Part shown: positions 28,316-39,200 of the stretch, piece by piece | How the letters are laid out: each line of letters begins with the position of its first letter | How positions within the stretch are numbered: the stretch's first letter is position 1 | From: Algibacter miyuki | Lineage (GTDB): Bacteria; Bacteroidota; Bacteroidia; Flavobacteriales; Flavobacteriaceae | Direction of reading: 5' to 3' | Length of the DNA: 64,000 nt | Assembly: GCF_030409805.1 (NCBI RefSeq) | Contig: NZ_JAUFQP010000001.1 | Span: forward strand, 1 to 64,000 | The notes under the pieces: model-generated | Seen by the model: only the letters and a program-made list of their open reading frames with translations | Database searches by the model: none | What the model was told of the DNA's origin: nothing | Program-made: the position numbers and the translations under genes

Positions 28316-28981
28316 ATGAAGGCTCAAGGGAACTTAACAAAGATGAAAATTGTAGCATATTCCGATCCTGAATATGCACATACTGTGGGTAATTACGATG
28401 TGTTATTTAATCCAGAAAATATAAAGGACAATAAGGAACAACAGTTTTCTACAAGTAATTCCACAAACGGATCCAGTGCTCAAACTGTAGCTTATAAAGG
28501 TGTTGGCTCCAGTAATTTTGAAGTTAAGTTGTTTTTTGATGGTACAGGTATTATTAGTGCCGAGCCTGTTGAAGATCAGATAAATAAATTAAAAAAATTA
28601 GCATACGATTTTAATGGAGATATCCATGAGCCTAATTATTTACGCATTTATTGGGGCTCACAATCATTGTTTGAAGGTCGATTAAAGTCTTGGAATGTTA
28701 ACCACACCTTGTTAGATTTAGACGGATCGCCAATGCGATCAGAGCTGTCTTTAAGGCTAGTAGCTTCCGTTAGTGCAAAGAAAAAAGGGCTAGTAGAAAA
28801 GAAAAACTCATCCGATCTTACACATTTAAGAACCGTGAAAGATGGAGATACGCTGCCTTTAATGTGTTATCGAATTTATGGCGATAGCAAGTATTATATT
28901 AGAGTTGCTCAAGAAAATAACTTAGTCAATTTTAGAGATTTAAAACCGGGAGATCAAATTGCATTTCCGCCTGTAAACTAA
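28316..28981 (+). CDS. LysM-containing hub/tube adaptor (Afp7/Pvc7-like)
   Basis: A 221-residue baseplate protein. The N-terminal ~150 residues match the Afp7/Pvc7 tube-adaptor domain (VLFNPENIKDNKEQQF, EVKLFFDGTG, LRIYWGSQSLFEGRLKSW). The C-terminus (about 168-220) is a LysM domain (VKDGDTLPLMCYRIYGD, then LKPGDQIAFPP). In contractile systems the LysM part holds neighbouring baseplate proteins rather than binding peptidoglycan, though binding cannot be ruled out. Confidence 0.9.
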   Translation: MKAQGNLTKMKIVAYSDPEYAHTVGNYDVLFNPENIKDNKEQQFSTSNSTNGSSAQTVAYKGVGSSNFEVKLFFDGTGIISAEPVEDQINKLKKLAYDFNGDIHEPNYLRIYWGSQSLFEGRLKSWNVNHTLLDLDGSPMRSELSLRLVASVSAKKKGLVEKKNSSDLTHLRTVKDGDTLPLMCYRIYGDSKYYIRVAQENNLVNFRDLKPGDQIAFPPVN

Positions 28982-28988
28982 TAGAATT

Positions 28989-30782
28989 ATGACTGAAAAA
29001 CTAAAACCAACTGAAGGTATTATTGATTTCGACATTTTCGTTGAAGGTAAAAAAATTAAAGATACTGTTGAGGTTCAGGAAATAACAATAGATATGGAGG
29101 TTAACCGAATTACTTCCGCAGAAATTGTTATGCAAGATGGTGGAGCTATAGGTGCTGTAAACGAACCTTTTGTGCATAGTGAGGGTGCCGATTTTGTGCC
29201 AGGTATAGCAATCGAAATTTCGCTTGGTTATATCGATAAAACAGAAAAAGTTTTTAAAGGTATCATTGTATCTCAGCAACTAAAAGTAAAAGACGGACAT
29301 TCTAAACTTATTATTGTTTGTGAAGATAAAGCCATTAGCATGACCAAGGGAAGACACAATGCTATATTTCAAGATAAGTTAGATTCCGACGCCATAAAAA
29401 GTATTGTAGGTAATTATGCTTTAGATCTAGAAATGGAGGGCACCACAGTAGATCACCCCATATTGATGCAGTATAATTGCTCCGATTGGGATTATGTTGT
29501 TATTAGAGCCGAGGCCAATAATATGATGGTTACCACGTATCAAAATAAATTAAGCGTTAAAAAAATAAATTTTTCCGAAACACCAAAAATAGAATTAGAA
29601 GCCTCACAAATTGTAATAGACATTGATTTACGTTTAGAGAGCGAAAACATGTTTGATTCCTATAATATGTCGTCTTGGAATCCGAGTATGCAAGAAATAG
29701 AAACGAGCGAAGTAAAAATCAACGATGCTTTAAATCAGGGGAATTTATCTGCAAAAAAATTATCAGAAGTATTGTCGAATGGGTTCGATGCTTATTCTTC
29801 AGCCACGTTAAGTAAAGAGGAAATGAAAGCTCAGCTAGAAGGGCAAGCTTTCAAAGCTATATTAGAAAAAATAAAAGGTAAAATTACCGTTCCCGGAACA
29901 ACCAAAATAGTAGCTGGCAATTTAATTTTACTCTCTGGTTTTAATAGTCGATTTAATGGAAATGCTTTTATATCTAGAGTAGTACATAGTTTGCAGGATG
30001 GCGATTGGATAACGGAACTTTACGTTGGTAAATCGGGCAAACCACATGCTGCTTTACCACATGTTGAAGATTTAGGTGCCTCCGGATTATTGCCACCAAT
30101 AAACGGAATGCAAATAGCAACAGTTGAAAAAATAATAGAAGATCCTGATAATAATTTTAGGGTACTAATTACCTTACCGGCCTTTGTTGGAACAGGGCAA
30201 AATGATGGTGTTTGGGCCAGAATGTCATTGCCATATGCTTCGGCCGACGCAGGTTTTTTCTTCTTTCCTGAAGTAGGAGATGAGGTGCTCGTTACTTTCA
30301 TGAATAACGACCCGAGATATCCTGTGATTACGGGATCGCTTTACAGCTCTATACATAAGCCTAAAGAAATAACAGATAAAAAAAATCAATTCAAATCCAT
30401 TTATTCTAAATCAGGAATATTTATAAAATTTGATGACGAAGATAAAATTTTAACCATTGAAACACCTTCTAAAAACACCATGGTTTTAGATGATAAAGCA
30501 AAAAGTGTTAGTATAAAAGATATGAATGATAATAGTATCATAATGGACGAATCTGGTATAACAATGAAATCGCCTAAAGATATCAATATAAAAGCCGAAG
30601 GTGCTATAAACCTAACAGCAGGTTCGAATCTCGTTATGAAAGCTACGGGAGATGCTACATTGGAAGGTATGAGTGTTACGCACAAAGCCCAAACATCCTT
30701 TACAGCAAAAGGGAATGCCTCGGCCGAATTGTCTGCCTCAGGGCAAACTACGGTGAAAGGCGCCATGGTGATGATAAATTAA
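28989..30782 (+). CDS. VgrG-like central spike protein (Afp8/Pvc8-like)
   Basis: A 597-residue spike/hub protein. The first ~370 residues match the gp27/phage GPD hub fold (EIVMQDGGAIGA, VIRAEANNMMV, GNLILLSGFNSRF). An OB-fold gp5-like domain follows (about 389-455, with VWARMSLPYASADAGFFFFP and EVGDEVLVTFMNNDPRYPV), then a repetitive beta-helix tail (INLTAGSNLVMKATGDATLE) ending without an effector extension. It starts 7 bp after the LysM gene. Trimers should form the spike sharpened by the PAAR protein encoded next. Confidence 0.95.
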   Translation: MTEKLKPTEGIIDFDIFVEGKKIKDTVEVQEITIDMEVNRITSAEIVMQDGGAIGAVNEPFVHSEGADFVPGIAIEISLGYIDKTEKVFKGIIVSQQLKVKDGHSKLIIVCEDKAISMTKGRHNAIFQDKLDSDAIKSIVGNYALDLEMEGTTVDHPILMQYNCSDWDYVVIRAEANNMMVTTYQNKLSVKKINFSETPKIELEASQIVIDIDLRLESENMFDSYNMSSWNPSMQEIETSEVKINDALNQGNLSAKKLSEVLSNGFDAYSSATLSKEEMKAQLEGQAFKAILEKIKGKITVPGTTKIVAGNLILLSGFNSRFNGNAFISRVVHSLQDGDWITELYVGKSGKPHAALPHVEDLGASGLLPPINGMQIATVEKIIEDPDNNFRVLITLPAFVGTGQNDGVWARMSLPYASADAGFFFFPEVGDEVLVTFMNNDPRYPVITGSLYSSIHKPKEITDKKNQFKSIYSKSGIFIKFDDEDKILTIETPSKNTMVLDDKAKSVSIKDMNDNSIIMDESGITMKSPKDINIKAEGAINLTAGSNLVMKATGDATLEGMSVTHKAQTSFTAKGNASAELSASGQTTVKGAMVMIN

Positions 30783-30802
30783 TAATTAAAAACAAAGCAA
30801 TT

Positions 30803-31102
30803 ATGCCTCTAGCAGCACGACTCACAGATATGCACGTATGTCCCATGGTAACCCCCGGATTACCGCCAATACCGCATGTAGGAGGCCCTATTGTTGGGCC
30901 TGGCTCACCAACGGTATTAATTGGCAAAATGCCGGCCGCCGTTATGGGCGATAGTTTGGTTTGTGTAGGGCCGCCAGATAGTATTGTGAAAGGTTCTGCT
31001 ACGGTTATGATTGGTGGAAAACCAGCAGCCCGAATGGGCGATACCACGGCCCATGGTGGAAGTATTGTTTTAGGATGTCCAACAGTAATGATTGGCGGAT
31101 AA
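30803..31102 (+). CDS. PAAR-repeat spike tip protein
   Basis: A 99-residue PAAR-domain protein that caps the spike. It has three glycine-rich repeats with GLPPIPHVGGPI, IGKMPAAVMGD, and IGGKPAARMGDTTAHGG, and the His/Cys metal ligands (MHVCPM early; CVG; AHGG; GCPT). Length is that of a minimal tip with no toxin extension. Its stop shares bases with the start of the gp25 gene (TAATG at 31100). Confidence 0.95.
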   Translation: MPLAARLTDMHVCPMVTPGLPPIPHVGGPIVGPGSPTVLIGKMPAAVMGDSLVCVGPPDSIVKGSATVMIGGKPAARMGDTTAHGGSIVLGCPTVMIGG

Positions 31103-31512
31103 TGGAAGATATAAATAAATCGTTTTTAGGTCGAGGTTGGGCGTTTCCACCAGCATTCATCAAGGAAAATAACAGTCTTGAAATGACTGAAAATGAAAAG
31201 GATATCACGCAGGCCATTAGAATAATAATAGGCACCATTCCTGGAGAAAGGCTTATGGTTCCCGAATTTGGGTGTAGTATTCATAAATATCTTTTTGAAA
31301 CTAGAGATCCTACACACATGACGATGTTGCGAGATGCTGTTTACGACGCTTTGTTATACCACGAACCAAGAATAAAAAATATAGAAATAAACATAAAAGA
31401 AGGCGATGCAGATGGGGTAATAAACCTCCATATCGATTATACCATTATTATCACCAATTCTAGAAGTAACATGGTATTGCCGTATTATTTGAATGAAGGA
31501 ACCAATATTTAG
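31102..31512 (+). CDS. gp25-like baseplate wedge protein (Afp9/Pvc9-like)
   Basis: A 136-residue protein of the gp25/GPW lysozyme-like baseplate family, which starts sheath assembly. Typical features are FLGRGWAFPP, ITQAIRIIIGTIPGERLMVPEFGC, YDALLYHEPRI, and the strand INLHIDYTII. The start is set at 31102, one base into the PAAR stop; an in-frame start at 31075 would add an untypical leader inside the PAAR gene. Confidence 0.93.
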   Translation: MEDINKSFLGRGWAFPPAFIKENNSLEMTENEKDITQAIRIIIGTIPGERLMVPEFGCSIHKYLFETRDPTHMTMLRDAVYDALLYHEPRIKNIEINIKEGDADGVINLHIDYTIIITNSRSNMVLPYYLNEGTNI

Positions 31513-31535
31513 AATTTCACTTTTTAGCTATTGAA

Positions 31536-34500
31536 ATGAATACAGGATCAAGTAGAAAATCAAGGAAAAGTAAAGCGCTCTCGCCAGATTATATTCAGCT
31601 GGACGAACGCGCTATGCAGGACATGATTATTTCAACTTTAGCTTATGCCAAAAATGTAAATTATTATAACGAAAACGATAGACCAGATGGCGATTGGGAG
31701 TCGTTTTTTCTCAATGATCCAATTTTTATTATTGCCTTAATTTCAGAAACCGATATTATTTCTTTTAAAGAAAATAACGATGCTGTAAATTATAAACCAC
31801 TTCAAAATAATTCAGATCCAGACACTACAATACAGGTAAAGGCTTCTATTAAAATGAAGAATGTGTATCAATTAGTTAATACCGTTCGCCATTGGAATCA
31901 ATTATTAAAAAAATCAAATTATAAAGGCACTGTAGTCCACGAAATTGACGATTTGGTAAAAGCCATTGGAACGTATATTACCACTATTAACCCGCTTTTT
32001 AGTAGGCTTGAAAAAGAGGACAGGTACGTAGATCTACCAAAAGAAATTCGGGATAAAATATTTTTTGATTTCAATTTAGAATTTAACGATACTAAAATAT
32101 CAGCACTGCCCAATATTGATATGGAAGGTGTTTTTAATATCTTAAATCAAGAGTTTAATAACATTTACACCGATATTATTTACTTTAAGGAATCCGTTTC
32201 TAAGAAATTTCAGGAAAACTTAAATTTAGTACATAATCATTTACCACATATTGGTTTGTTATTAGGCTTTTTTAAAGTGTTTAAATACGCGCAAATTGAG
32301 CTTAATAATATCACTAAAAAACATCTAGATTACTACTATCGCGATTTACTTCAGCAGAAACAAATTCAAGATTCACAATGGCATAAAACTATGGTGTCTT
32401 GCATTTTAAGTAAAGGTGTCGAGAATTTAATTCTCCCTAAAAACACAGCTTTTAATTTTGATATTGGTTTTGAGAACGATGTCTTGTTTACCACAAAAAC
32501 AGTGACACAACTTAATCGCGCAACCATAAGCGATATAAAAACAATTTATAAAAGTACGCACGAGCCTTTTGTAACAAAACATCAAACAGATGCTTTTCAA
32601 TATAACATGTTATTTAAAGACGATATTTTAAAGCGTATTCAGGCTAGGAATGCATTTCAAACTAACACGTTTGACGATTATCCTTTAATTTTTGGTGAAG
32701 AAAATGATAGTTTGGCAGAGGTTGGATTCCTCATTAGTTCGCCTGCATTAATTTTAGAAAAAGGCAACCAGGTAGTTACTTTAGAGTTAAAATTTATAGA
32801 CGATTTATTTAATGAGCATACGTCATCCTGTTTTGCTAAATTATTTAATGAAGAATTAGATATATTTTTAAAAAAGAACCCCAAGATAACAGCTTCCGAA
32901 AAGGAAATTAAGAAAACGAATTTAAAGGAAAATATTAAAATTAGATTTTTCAATCAGGCATTTAATATTTATATCACGGATGATGAAGGTTGGAAAAAAA
33001 TTGAATATTCAAAAACCACGGCTAAGGGTAAATTAGTGTCCATCCGGATTCCTTTAAAATCATTAAGCGATCAATTAATTTCTTATAATCCAGACCTTCA
33101 CGAAGGTGGTTTTGATGCAGTTTGGCCATGTATTAAAATTTTATTAAATAATGACGCCACTTATCATCCGTATGCTTTTTTAAAACCGGGAACCTTAGAG
33201 TATATACGCATTATTGCTGATGTTACCGATGTTAGTCGGCTTAATTTATCCAATTCCAATGGGGAAATAGACCATACCATTCCGTTTGCACCTTTTGGTG
33301 CTATACCCGAAATCGGGAGCTTTTTACGTATTCAGAACCCTATTATTCTTCAGAAAAATTTATCAGCATTATCGTTTTCTATAAACTGGAACGGGTTACC
33401 GCAATTAAAGGACGGATTTAAAACCTATTATGCCGAGTATAATCAAGAGATTACCAACGATTCTTTTAAAGCTTTTATAGCTCAAACCCGAAATTTAGAC
33501 CGTACGGCTAGTGTTTTTAAGCATATAGAATTTAATTTATTTGAAAGCGATGCCTATCGATATTTAAAAAACTCGAGAGTTATAGATGTTAATTTAGACG
33601 ATTTTCAATTAAATAATAAAATGGTTCAGGTTACGGCTAAAAGTGGGGAGGATAAAACCTCTATCTACGTTATTTTAAAACGACCAAATATTGGTTTTGG
33701 TCATCAGGTGTTTCCTCAAATTTATGCGAAGGCAGCTATGGAAAGTAGCCGTTTGTTTAAACGTAATGTTCCTTTGCCAAACCAACCGTATACCCCAATA
33801 ATCGACCAATTGAGAGTGGCTTATCGAAACACGGCAAAAGAAAGTGTATTACGGAAACAAGACGCCGAATCTGCCGATGTTACACTAGTTCACATACATC
33901 CATTTGGGCATTCTGTGGTGTTTCCAGGATCAATTAAATCGGAATGCTTTCTGCTTCCACAAATTAATAAGAAAGGGAACCTTTATATCGCTTTACAAAA
34001 TATTATGCCGGGCGATGTAGTAAGTATTGGTTTCGATTTAATACCCGCCGTTTACATTCATTCTGTAATAAAAGTACCCAGAATTTCTTGGAAATATTTA
34101 TGTAATAATGACTGGGTAGATTATACCGAAATGGTACTCGAAGAAGAAACTAAAGGCTTAATAAAATCGGGTATTATAAAAGTGCAAATACCGTATGCTG
34201 TTGAATTTGAAAACACAAGAATGGAATCTGGGAAATTTTGGATTAAAGTTGAGTTTGATGGTGCTGAAGATATTAATTCTAGAGTAAAAAATATTTTTAC
34301 ACAAGCCGTAGATTTAACTTCAAAAGCAAAAATATCTCGTCCAGATTTTGACGAAAAACTTAGAAATAATAAGCTAAAAATATCAGCCATTGGCCATAAG
34401 GATATAGATGTTATTACAGGACCGATCCATTTTGAGAGTCATGATAATAAGGAAGATGAAACCATGTATTACACTCGAGTGAGCGAGCAATTACGCCATA

Positions 34501-35285
34501 AAAAAAGAGGCGTAACTCATTGGGATATTGAGCGTATGGTTTTAGATGAGTTTCAACAAATTGAAAAAGTAAGAGTGTACGGTAGAAACAATTATCCCAA
34601 TGAATTAGTGCAGGGTAGTAATACGCAAATTGTGTTAATTCCTAAGCACAACACATCTGGGAATACCTTTTATCAAGGGAATAAATTAGATGTTGATACT
34701 TTAAATGAAATTAAAAATTACATTAAAAGTTATGTGTCGCCTTACATGAAGATTGAAGTTTGTAATCCTGTTTTTGAAAGTTTAAAAGTACGGTGTAGAG
34801 TACAGTTTTTTGAAGTGCAAAAAAGCAGGGATTTAAGAGATAAGTTGAATGAAGAATTAGTGATGTTTTTATCTCCAGATGTTATGGATTTCAACAATGA
34901 TATTTTATTCGATAGGTCGTTTACAACAACCGAAATTTTGAATTTTATTAATGGCAGACCATATGTTGAAAAAGTAACTCATTTTTCGGTAATTCAATTA
35001 GTTGATGTTATTGATAAACACCGGGTTATTGATACAGAAAAAGATAATGGTCGGTTTTCAAGTACAACTTCCGAAGTAAATGATGATTCAAAAAAAATAT
35101 GGGAGCTAAAAACCATATCGGCTTATGCTATTTTAACATCGGCTAAAAAGCATCATATAGAAGTATTGCTGCCAGAAACAGATATTGAGACCGATTTAGA
35201 AAATAAAATTCAAGGTATTGGAGACCTCAGTATTGGCTCTGATTTTGTTGTTATTAATGAAAAAGGAGTTTATATCGACGATTAA
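31536..35285 (+). CDS. Baseplate J-like large component (Afp11/Pvc11-like)
   Basis: A 1249-residue baseplate protein. The C-terminal third carries the gp6/J-like pattern (THWDIERMVLDEFQQIEKVR, LNEIKNYIKSYVSPYMKIEV, LNEELVMFLSPDV), while the first ~800 residues are a Bacteroidota-specific extension of mixed strands and helices. It is longer than the Afp11 of Serratia. It follows gp25 by 23 bp and is followed after 1 bp by the fibre candidate. It should form the wedge ring with the Afp12-like protein. Confidence 0.85.
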   Translation: MNTGSSRKSRKSKALSPDYIQLDERAMQDMIISTLAYAKNVNYYNENDRPDGDWESFFLNDPIFIIALISETDIISFKENNDAVNYKPLQNNSDPDTTIQVKASIKMKNVYQLVNTVRHWNQLLKKSNYKGTVVHEIDDLVKAIGTYITTINPLFSRLEKEDRYVDLPKEIRDKIFFDFNLEFNDTKISALPNIDMEGVFNILNQEFNNIYTDIIYFKESVSKKFQENLNLVHNHLPHIGLLLGFFKVFKYAQIELNNITKKHLDYYYRDLLQQKQIQDSQWHKTMVSCILSKGVENLILPKNTAFNFDIGFENDVLFTTKTVTQLNRATISDIKTIYKSTHEPFVTKHQTDAFQYNMLFKDDILKRIQARNAFQTNTFDDYPLIFGEENDSLAEVGFLISSPALILEKGNQVVTLELKFIDDLFNEHTSSCFAKLFNEELDIFLKKNPKITASEKEIKKTNLKENIKIRFFNQAFNIYITDDEGWKKIEYSKTTAKGKLVSIRIPLKSLSDQLISYNPDLHEGGFDAVWPCIKILLNNDATYHPYAFLKPGTLEYIRIIADVTDVSRLNLSNSNGEIDHTIPFAPFGAIPEIGSFLRIQNPIILQKNLSALSFSINWNGLPQLKDGFKTYYAEYNQEITNDSFKAFIAQTRNLDRTASVFKHIEFNLFESDAYRYLKNSRVIDVNLDDFQLNNKMVQVTAKSGEDKTSIYVILKRPNIGFGHQVFPQIYAKAAMESSRLFKRNVPLPNQPYTPIIDQLRVAYRNTAKESVLRKQDAESADVTLVHIHPFGHSVVFPGSIKSECFLLPQINKKGNLYIALQNIMPGDVVSIGFDLIPAVYIHSVIKVPRISWKYLCNNDWVDYTEMVLEEETKGLIKSGIIKVQIPYAVEFENTRMESGKFWIKVEFDGAEDINSRVKNIFTQAVDLTSKAKISRPDFDEKLRNNKLKISAIGHKDIDVITGPIHFESHDNKEDETMYYTRVSEQLRHKKRGVTHWDIERMVLDEFQQIEKVRVYGRNNYPNELVQGSNTQIVLIPKHNTSGNTFYQGNKLDVDTLNEIKNYIKSYVSPYMKIEVCNPVFESLKVRCRVQFFEVQKSRDLRDKLNEELVMFLSPDVMDFNNDILFDRSFTTTEILNFINGRPYVEKVTHFSVIQLVDVIDKHRVIDTEKDNGRFSSTTSEVNDDSKKIWELKTISAYAILTSAKKHHIEVLLPETDIETDLENKIQGIGDLSIGSDFVVINEKGVYIDD

Positions 35286-35286
35286 T

Positions 35287-36177
35287 ATGAACGAAGCAAA
35301 AAAAATAATACGAAAAATAGCCAGTAGGAAGGATCTTATCAAATATTTTGAGAAAGGTAACTTGCCTACGGCCGAGCATTTCGAGAAGTTAATAAACTCA
35401 AATTTCAATAAAGCAGATGATCGTCTTGATATTGATGACGATAGTGGTTTAATGATTTATCCAACAGTCGATGGTGAATTGGTTAGCTTTTTTGAAAACA
35501 GCGACGATGAAAATGCTAAATACCATATTTCAATTTCTTCCCATGGTATTTTTATTAGTGAGTTAAAAGACAGAAATCAAAAAGATAACGGGCAGGAAAT
35601 ACCGCCTGAGTTTTTTATAGAAGCTAGCTCTGGACGTATGGGGGTTGGTACAAATACACCACAACAAAAATTAGATGTTAACGGGCTTATTGCTTCAAAA
35701 GGGCACGTAGGCACCTTTAAATCTGGCAATTTTCCAGCCGATGGTCAATGGTACAATGTTTTCGATGAAAATTTAAAAGAGGTCCATGCTTTTCAAATTA
35801 TGGCTTATGCAAAAGGCAAACGTAATCACGGAAAATACTCTCTGCTACACGCCATAGCGTCGTCGGTTTATGGTCGTTCTAAAATATCAAAAACGGTTTC
35901 GCATTATGGGCCTTCTAGTAATCGAATAAATATCCGTTGGGTTTGTAAAGCTTCAAAAATAGAAGCAGGGCAGATGGAAAAAGAAGAAAAAAAATGGCAT
36001 GAAAAAATATACGATTGGTTTTGTGCTTTGTTTGAGTCCAAAACCTTAGAGTATAATTTACAAATGCGAACCATGAGGCATTACGGCGCTGATGCAAAAG
36101 CTAATCCTGAAGACAAAAATATAAAGGTGTATTATAAAATAACGCAGTTATGGAGTCCCAATTTTGTTCCTGATTAA
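35287..36177 (+). CDS. Putative tail-fibre or baseplate-attached receptor protein
   Basis: A 296-residue protein; the ATG at 35287 is chosen, 1 bp after the preceding stop, because earlier in-frame starts lie inside the Afp11-like gene. The N-terminal ~110 residues are mixed helix and strand. The centre has SSGRMGVGTNTPQQKLDVNG (about 118-137), the motif typical of phage and Bacteroidota tail-fibre proteins at the shaft-to-tip change. The C-terminal ~155 residues (GTFKSGNFPADGQWYNVF, HAFQIMAYAKG) form a compact beta-rich domain that may recognise the target or be a peptide-binding tip. It takes the position of Afp13. It is short for a fibre; attachment role is inferred. Confidence 0.65.
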   Translation: MNEAKKIIRKIASRKDLIKYFEKGNLPTAEHFEKLINSNFNKADDRLDIDDDSGLMIYPTVDGELVSFFENSDDENAKYHISISSHGIFISELKDRNQKDNGQEIPPEFFIEASSGRMGVGTNTPQQKLDVNGLIASKGHVGTFKSGNFPADGQWYNVFDENLKEVHAFQIMAYAKGKRNHGKYSLLHAIASSVYGRSKISKTVSHYGPSSNRINIRWVCKASKIEAGQMEKEEKKWHEKIYDWFCALFESKTLEYNLQMRTMRHYGADAKANPEDKNIKVYYKITQLWSPNFVPD

Positions 36178-36270
36178 CAGTAAAAGTATCAAATGGTAAT
36201 ATTAATAAAGGACATTGCTAATTTCAGAATAAAAAACGAAATAATAAACAGAATTTACACATACCAATAA

Positions 36271-39200
36271 ATGAAAGAACCTGCTAGCTTTTCTTCGGAA
36301 GATAAAGAAAAAACAAGTCTGAATTTTTCAGAACTTCGTGAGAAGGGGCTAGCGTATGTGCAAGAACGAAGTGGCAACCTCTGGACAGATTATAATACCC
36401 ACGACCCTGGAGTTACTATTCTAGAGCAATTATGCTACGCTGTTACCGATGTTTCTTTACGTTCTACTTACCCCATAAAAGATCTTTTAACCGAAATTAA
36501 TGCCGATAGAGAAGCGCAAATAAATGCCGCAAAAAACAGTTTCCATGCGCCATCTCATATTTATAGAACACACCCAATTACCGTAATCGATGCAAAAAAA
36601 GCTATAATCGATGCTTTTGATGTTATCGAAAATGTTTGGATTACACCTATGGATAATAGCGATTATGCCGAAAAAATTGTTATTACTAAAAATATTGAAA
36701 TTCAACCAAAGTCGATTTTTAATAATAAGCTCATAGGTAAAACGCCAGAAAAAGAGCAATTTTTAAAAGATCTACAGGTTTTTATTAATGCTAATAGGAG
36801 CCTGGGCGAAGATATTTTAAACATTTCTTTGCTAGAACCTAAGCCAACAACTATCGATTTTAAAGTGCATATTATGCCTCATAAATCTGTTGAAAAAGCA
36901 TTGGCAAAAGTACTTATGCAACTTTTTGAGTATGTTTATAATCCGGTTAGTAAACTGGCTTTAGATGATATGCTTACCGATAATACAACGGTGTCTGATG
37001 TGTTTTCTGGACCTCGATTAACCAAAGGTTTTATAAAAGATAAAAGCCTAAAGTCGCGGCGTACTTCTTTAACTAAATTAGAACTTCAGCAAGAACTATC
37101 AAAAGTAGAAGCTGTGCTTAAAGTTGAGGTGTTAAATATACAGGTTGAATATTTAAAAAGTGGGGCTTCTCATTTTTTTCATCTACTAGACGAAACTGAA
37201 GGAAACATTATGAGCCCTTCTAGATTTTCTCGAGTTTTTGAAAATATGGGTGTTGTTATTAACGAAAAAGCCGTAGAACTTTCGGAATGGAGTAAAACTA
37301 AAATCCATGAAACCTTTCATGAATTATGGGCAAAAAAATATAGACAATATGCCATTAATTTTAATCAAAATTTTGAATACACCAAAAGCTTAAAAGGTAC
37401 AAAACGCGACGTAGAAACATATTATTCACTTCAAAATCAATTCCCACTTATTTATGGTATTGGAAACGCTGGTTTGTCCCATTCCAATCAACCTTCACGC
37501 CATGCCAAGGCGAAGCAGTTAAAAGGGTATCTGCTGTTTTTTGAGCAATATTTAGCGAACCACTTATCTCAAATTAATAGAATAGCCGATTTTTTTAATA
37601 AAGATTTGGTGTTTAATAATAAGGAAAAAACAACATACTACAGTCAGTCTTTATCAAATGTACCAGCTATAGAAGCGCTAAGTCCAAATCCTGTTTTTAA
37701 GGTAGATGCGTGTGTGTATTATTCAGAAAAGAATGAGCAGCGTTTATATGTTGAAGCCACCATAGATAGTGAGAATTTATGCGATTTAAGTGAAGTAAAA
37801 CAGCAAATTCTTTTAGAGCGTATCATAGTTGAACGCCCGTTATTTAAAAAATATTTAGCAAAAGCGAGAGGTGTTAATATGCCTTCCGAATTGGGTTTTG
37901 GCAGTACCGAGGTACGCGCTTTTTTAAGTATGCTTTACGGATTAAAGTTTAAGTGGTTTGAAGAAGAGGTCGATACCTTTTTTGGAAAGTCGGTAGTGCT
38001 AAGCTTTGCTATGTTAATGAAATACGAACGTAAGCATTTTACACCTATGGTATTTGTAGAAGCGTTTCAAAACCATTTAAAACGTATGCTAGCTGCTATC
38101 GAGAGGCAAAGTTTGTTTCCTTTGGTTTTTGAAAAATTGAATGAAATTGACCTGGATAAAGTAGAGAATAAAGTTGTTTTTCAGGGGTTTCTTAAGTTGT
38201 ATCAGGACGTTATAAATGTGAAACAAGATGCCACTTATTTTGATAGAAAATCTAGGGTTTTTAATCATTTATTAGCTCGGTTTGGCGAAGATTTAAATGC
38301 TATTCCATGGAACGTTTCTCGCCGATTAGATATTATTAAAAGTGAAGCAGAACTACAAACCATATTGTTAGAAAAAAAATCGGCTTACCTCAATAATATT
38401 GAATCTCTAACGGCAGATACCGCCAAAGGAGAAACCTTTATTAGCGGCCAACCCGAAAGGAATCCATCGGGTTTAGAAAACACCATTATTGCAAAAACAG
38501 GCATTTTGCCACGTCTTACTCGAACTATAAAGTCCCAAGGAACTCTAAGTGAAAATGATGAAACTTTTTATGTTGTTGACCATATTTTACTAAGAACTTT
38601 TGTTACGCATAGCGAATCGAAATACGGCTTTAAGTTTGTCGATCCTAGTAAAAAGTATATTGGTGGTACTATTTTAAAAGCATCTTGGAGTGATACCGAA
38701 ACAGACCGAGAGGCTTCTATAGAAAAATTCTTTGAAAATGATAAAAAGGATCCTGAGGAAACGGGGTTAACCTTTCCCGGATTACATAATATTGGAGAGG
38801 TAACAGATTTAGTTAAATTATTTCAGAAATCATCCGAAGAAAATAATCGGGTACGGTTACGCGAAGTTGAAAAAATTAGAGCGAAGGGTTTAGCTAAAGT
38901 AAAACGGGGTGAATACGGACAACGCAGACTGGTATACCAAAGAAAATTAACCAACCTTTTGCCATCAAATCAAGAGTTGATTGTAGATGAAGATTTTTTC
39001 AATCTATCTATATCTGTTGTGTTGCCAAAAACGTCTGAACGATTTAAAGATAATCAGTTTAAATCTTACATCAATGGGTTAATAGTAGAAAGAACGCCAT
39101 CTCATATTAAAGTAAATGTTTTGTATGTAAATGCGGCAGATATGCATGCTTTTCAAACAGTTTATCATGAGTGGGAAAACCTGAAAACAGAAGAAACGAA

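Noticed and set aside
30020-31238. Minus-strand frames opposite the VgrG-like and PAAR genes
   Set aside because: They mirror the repetitive glycine-rich plus-strand genes and have no independent support.
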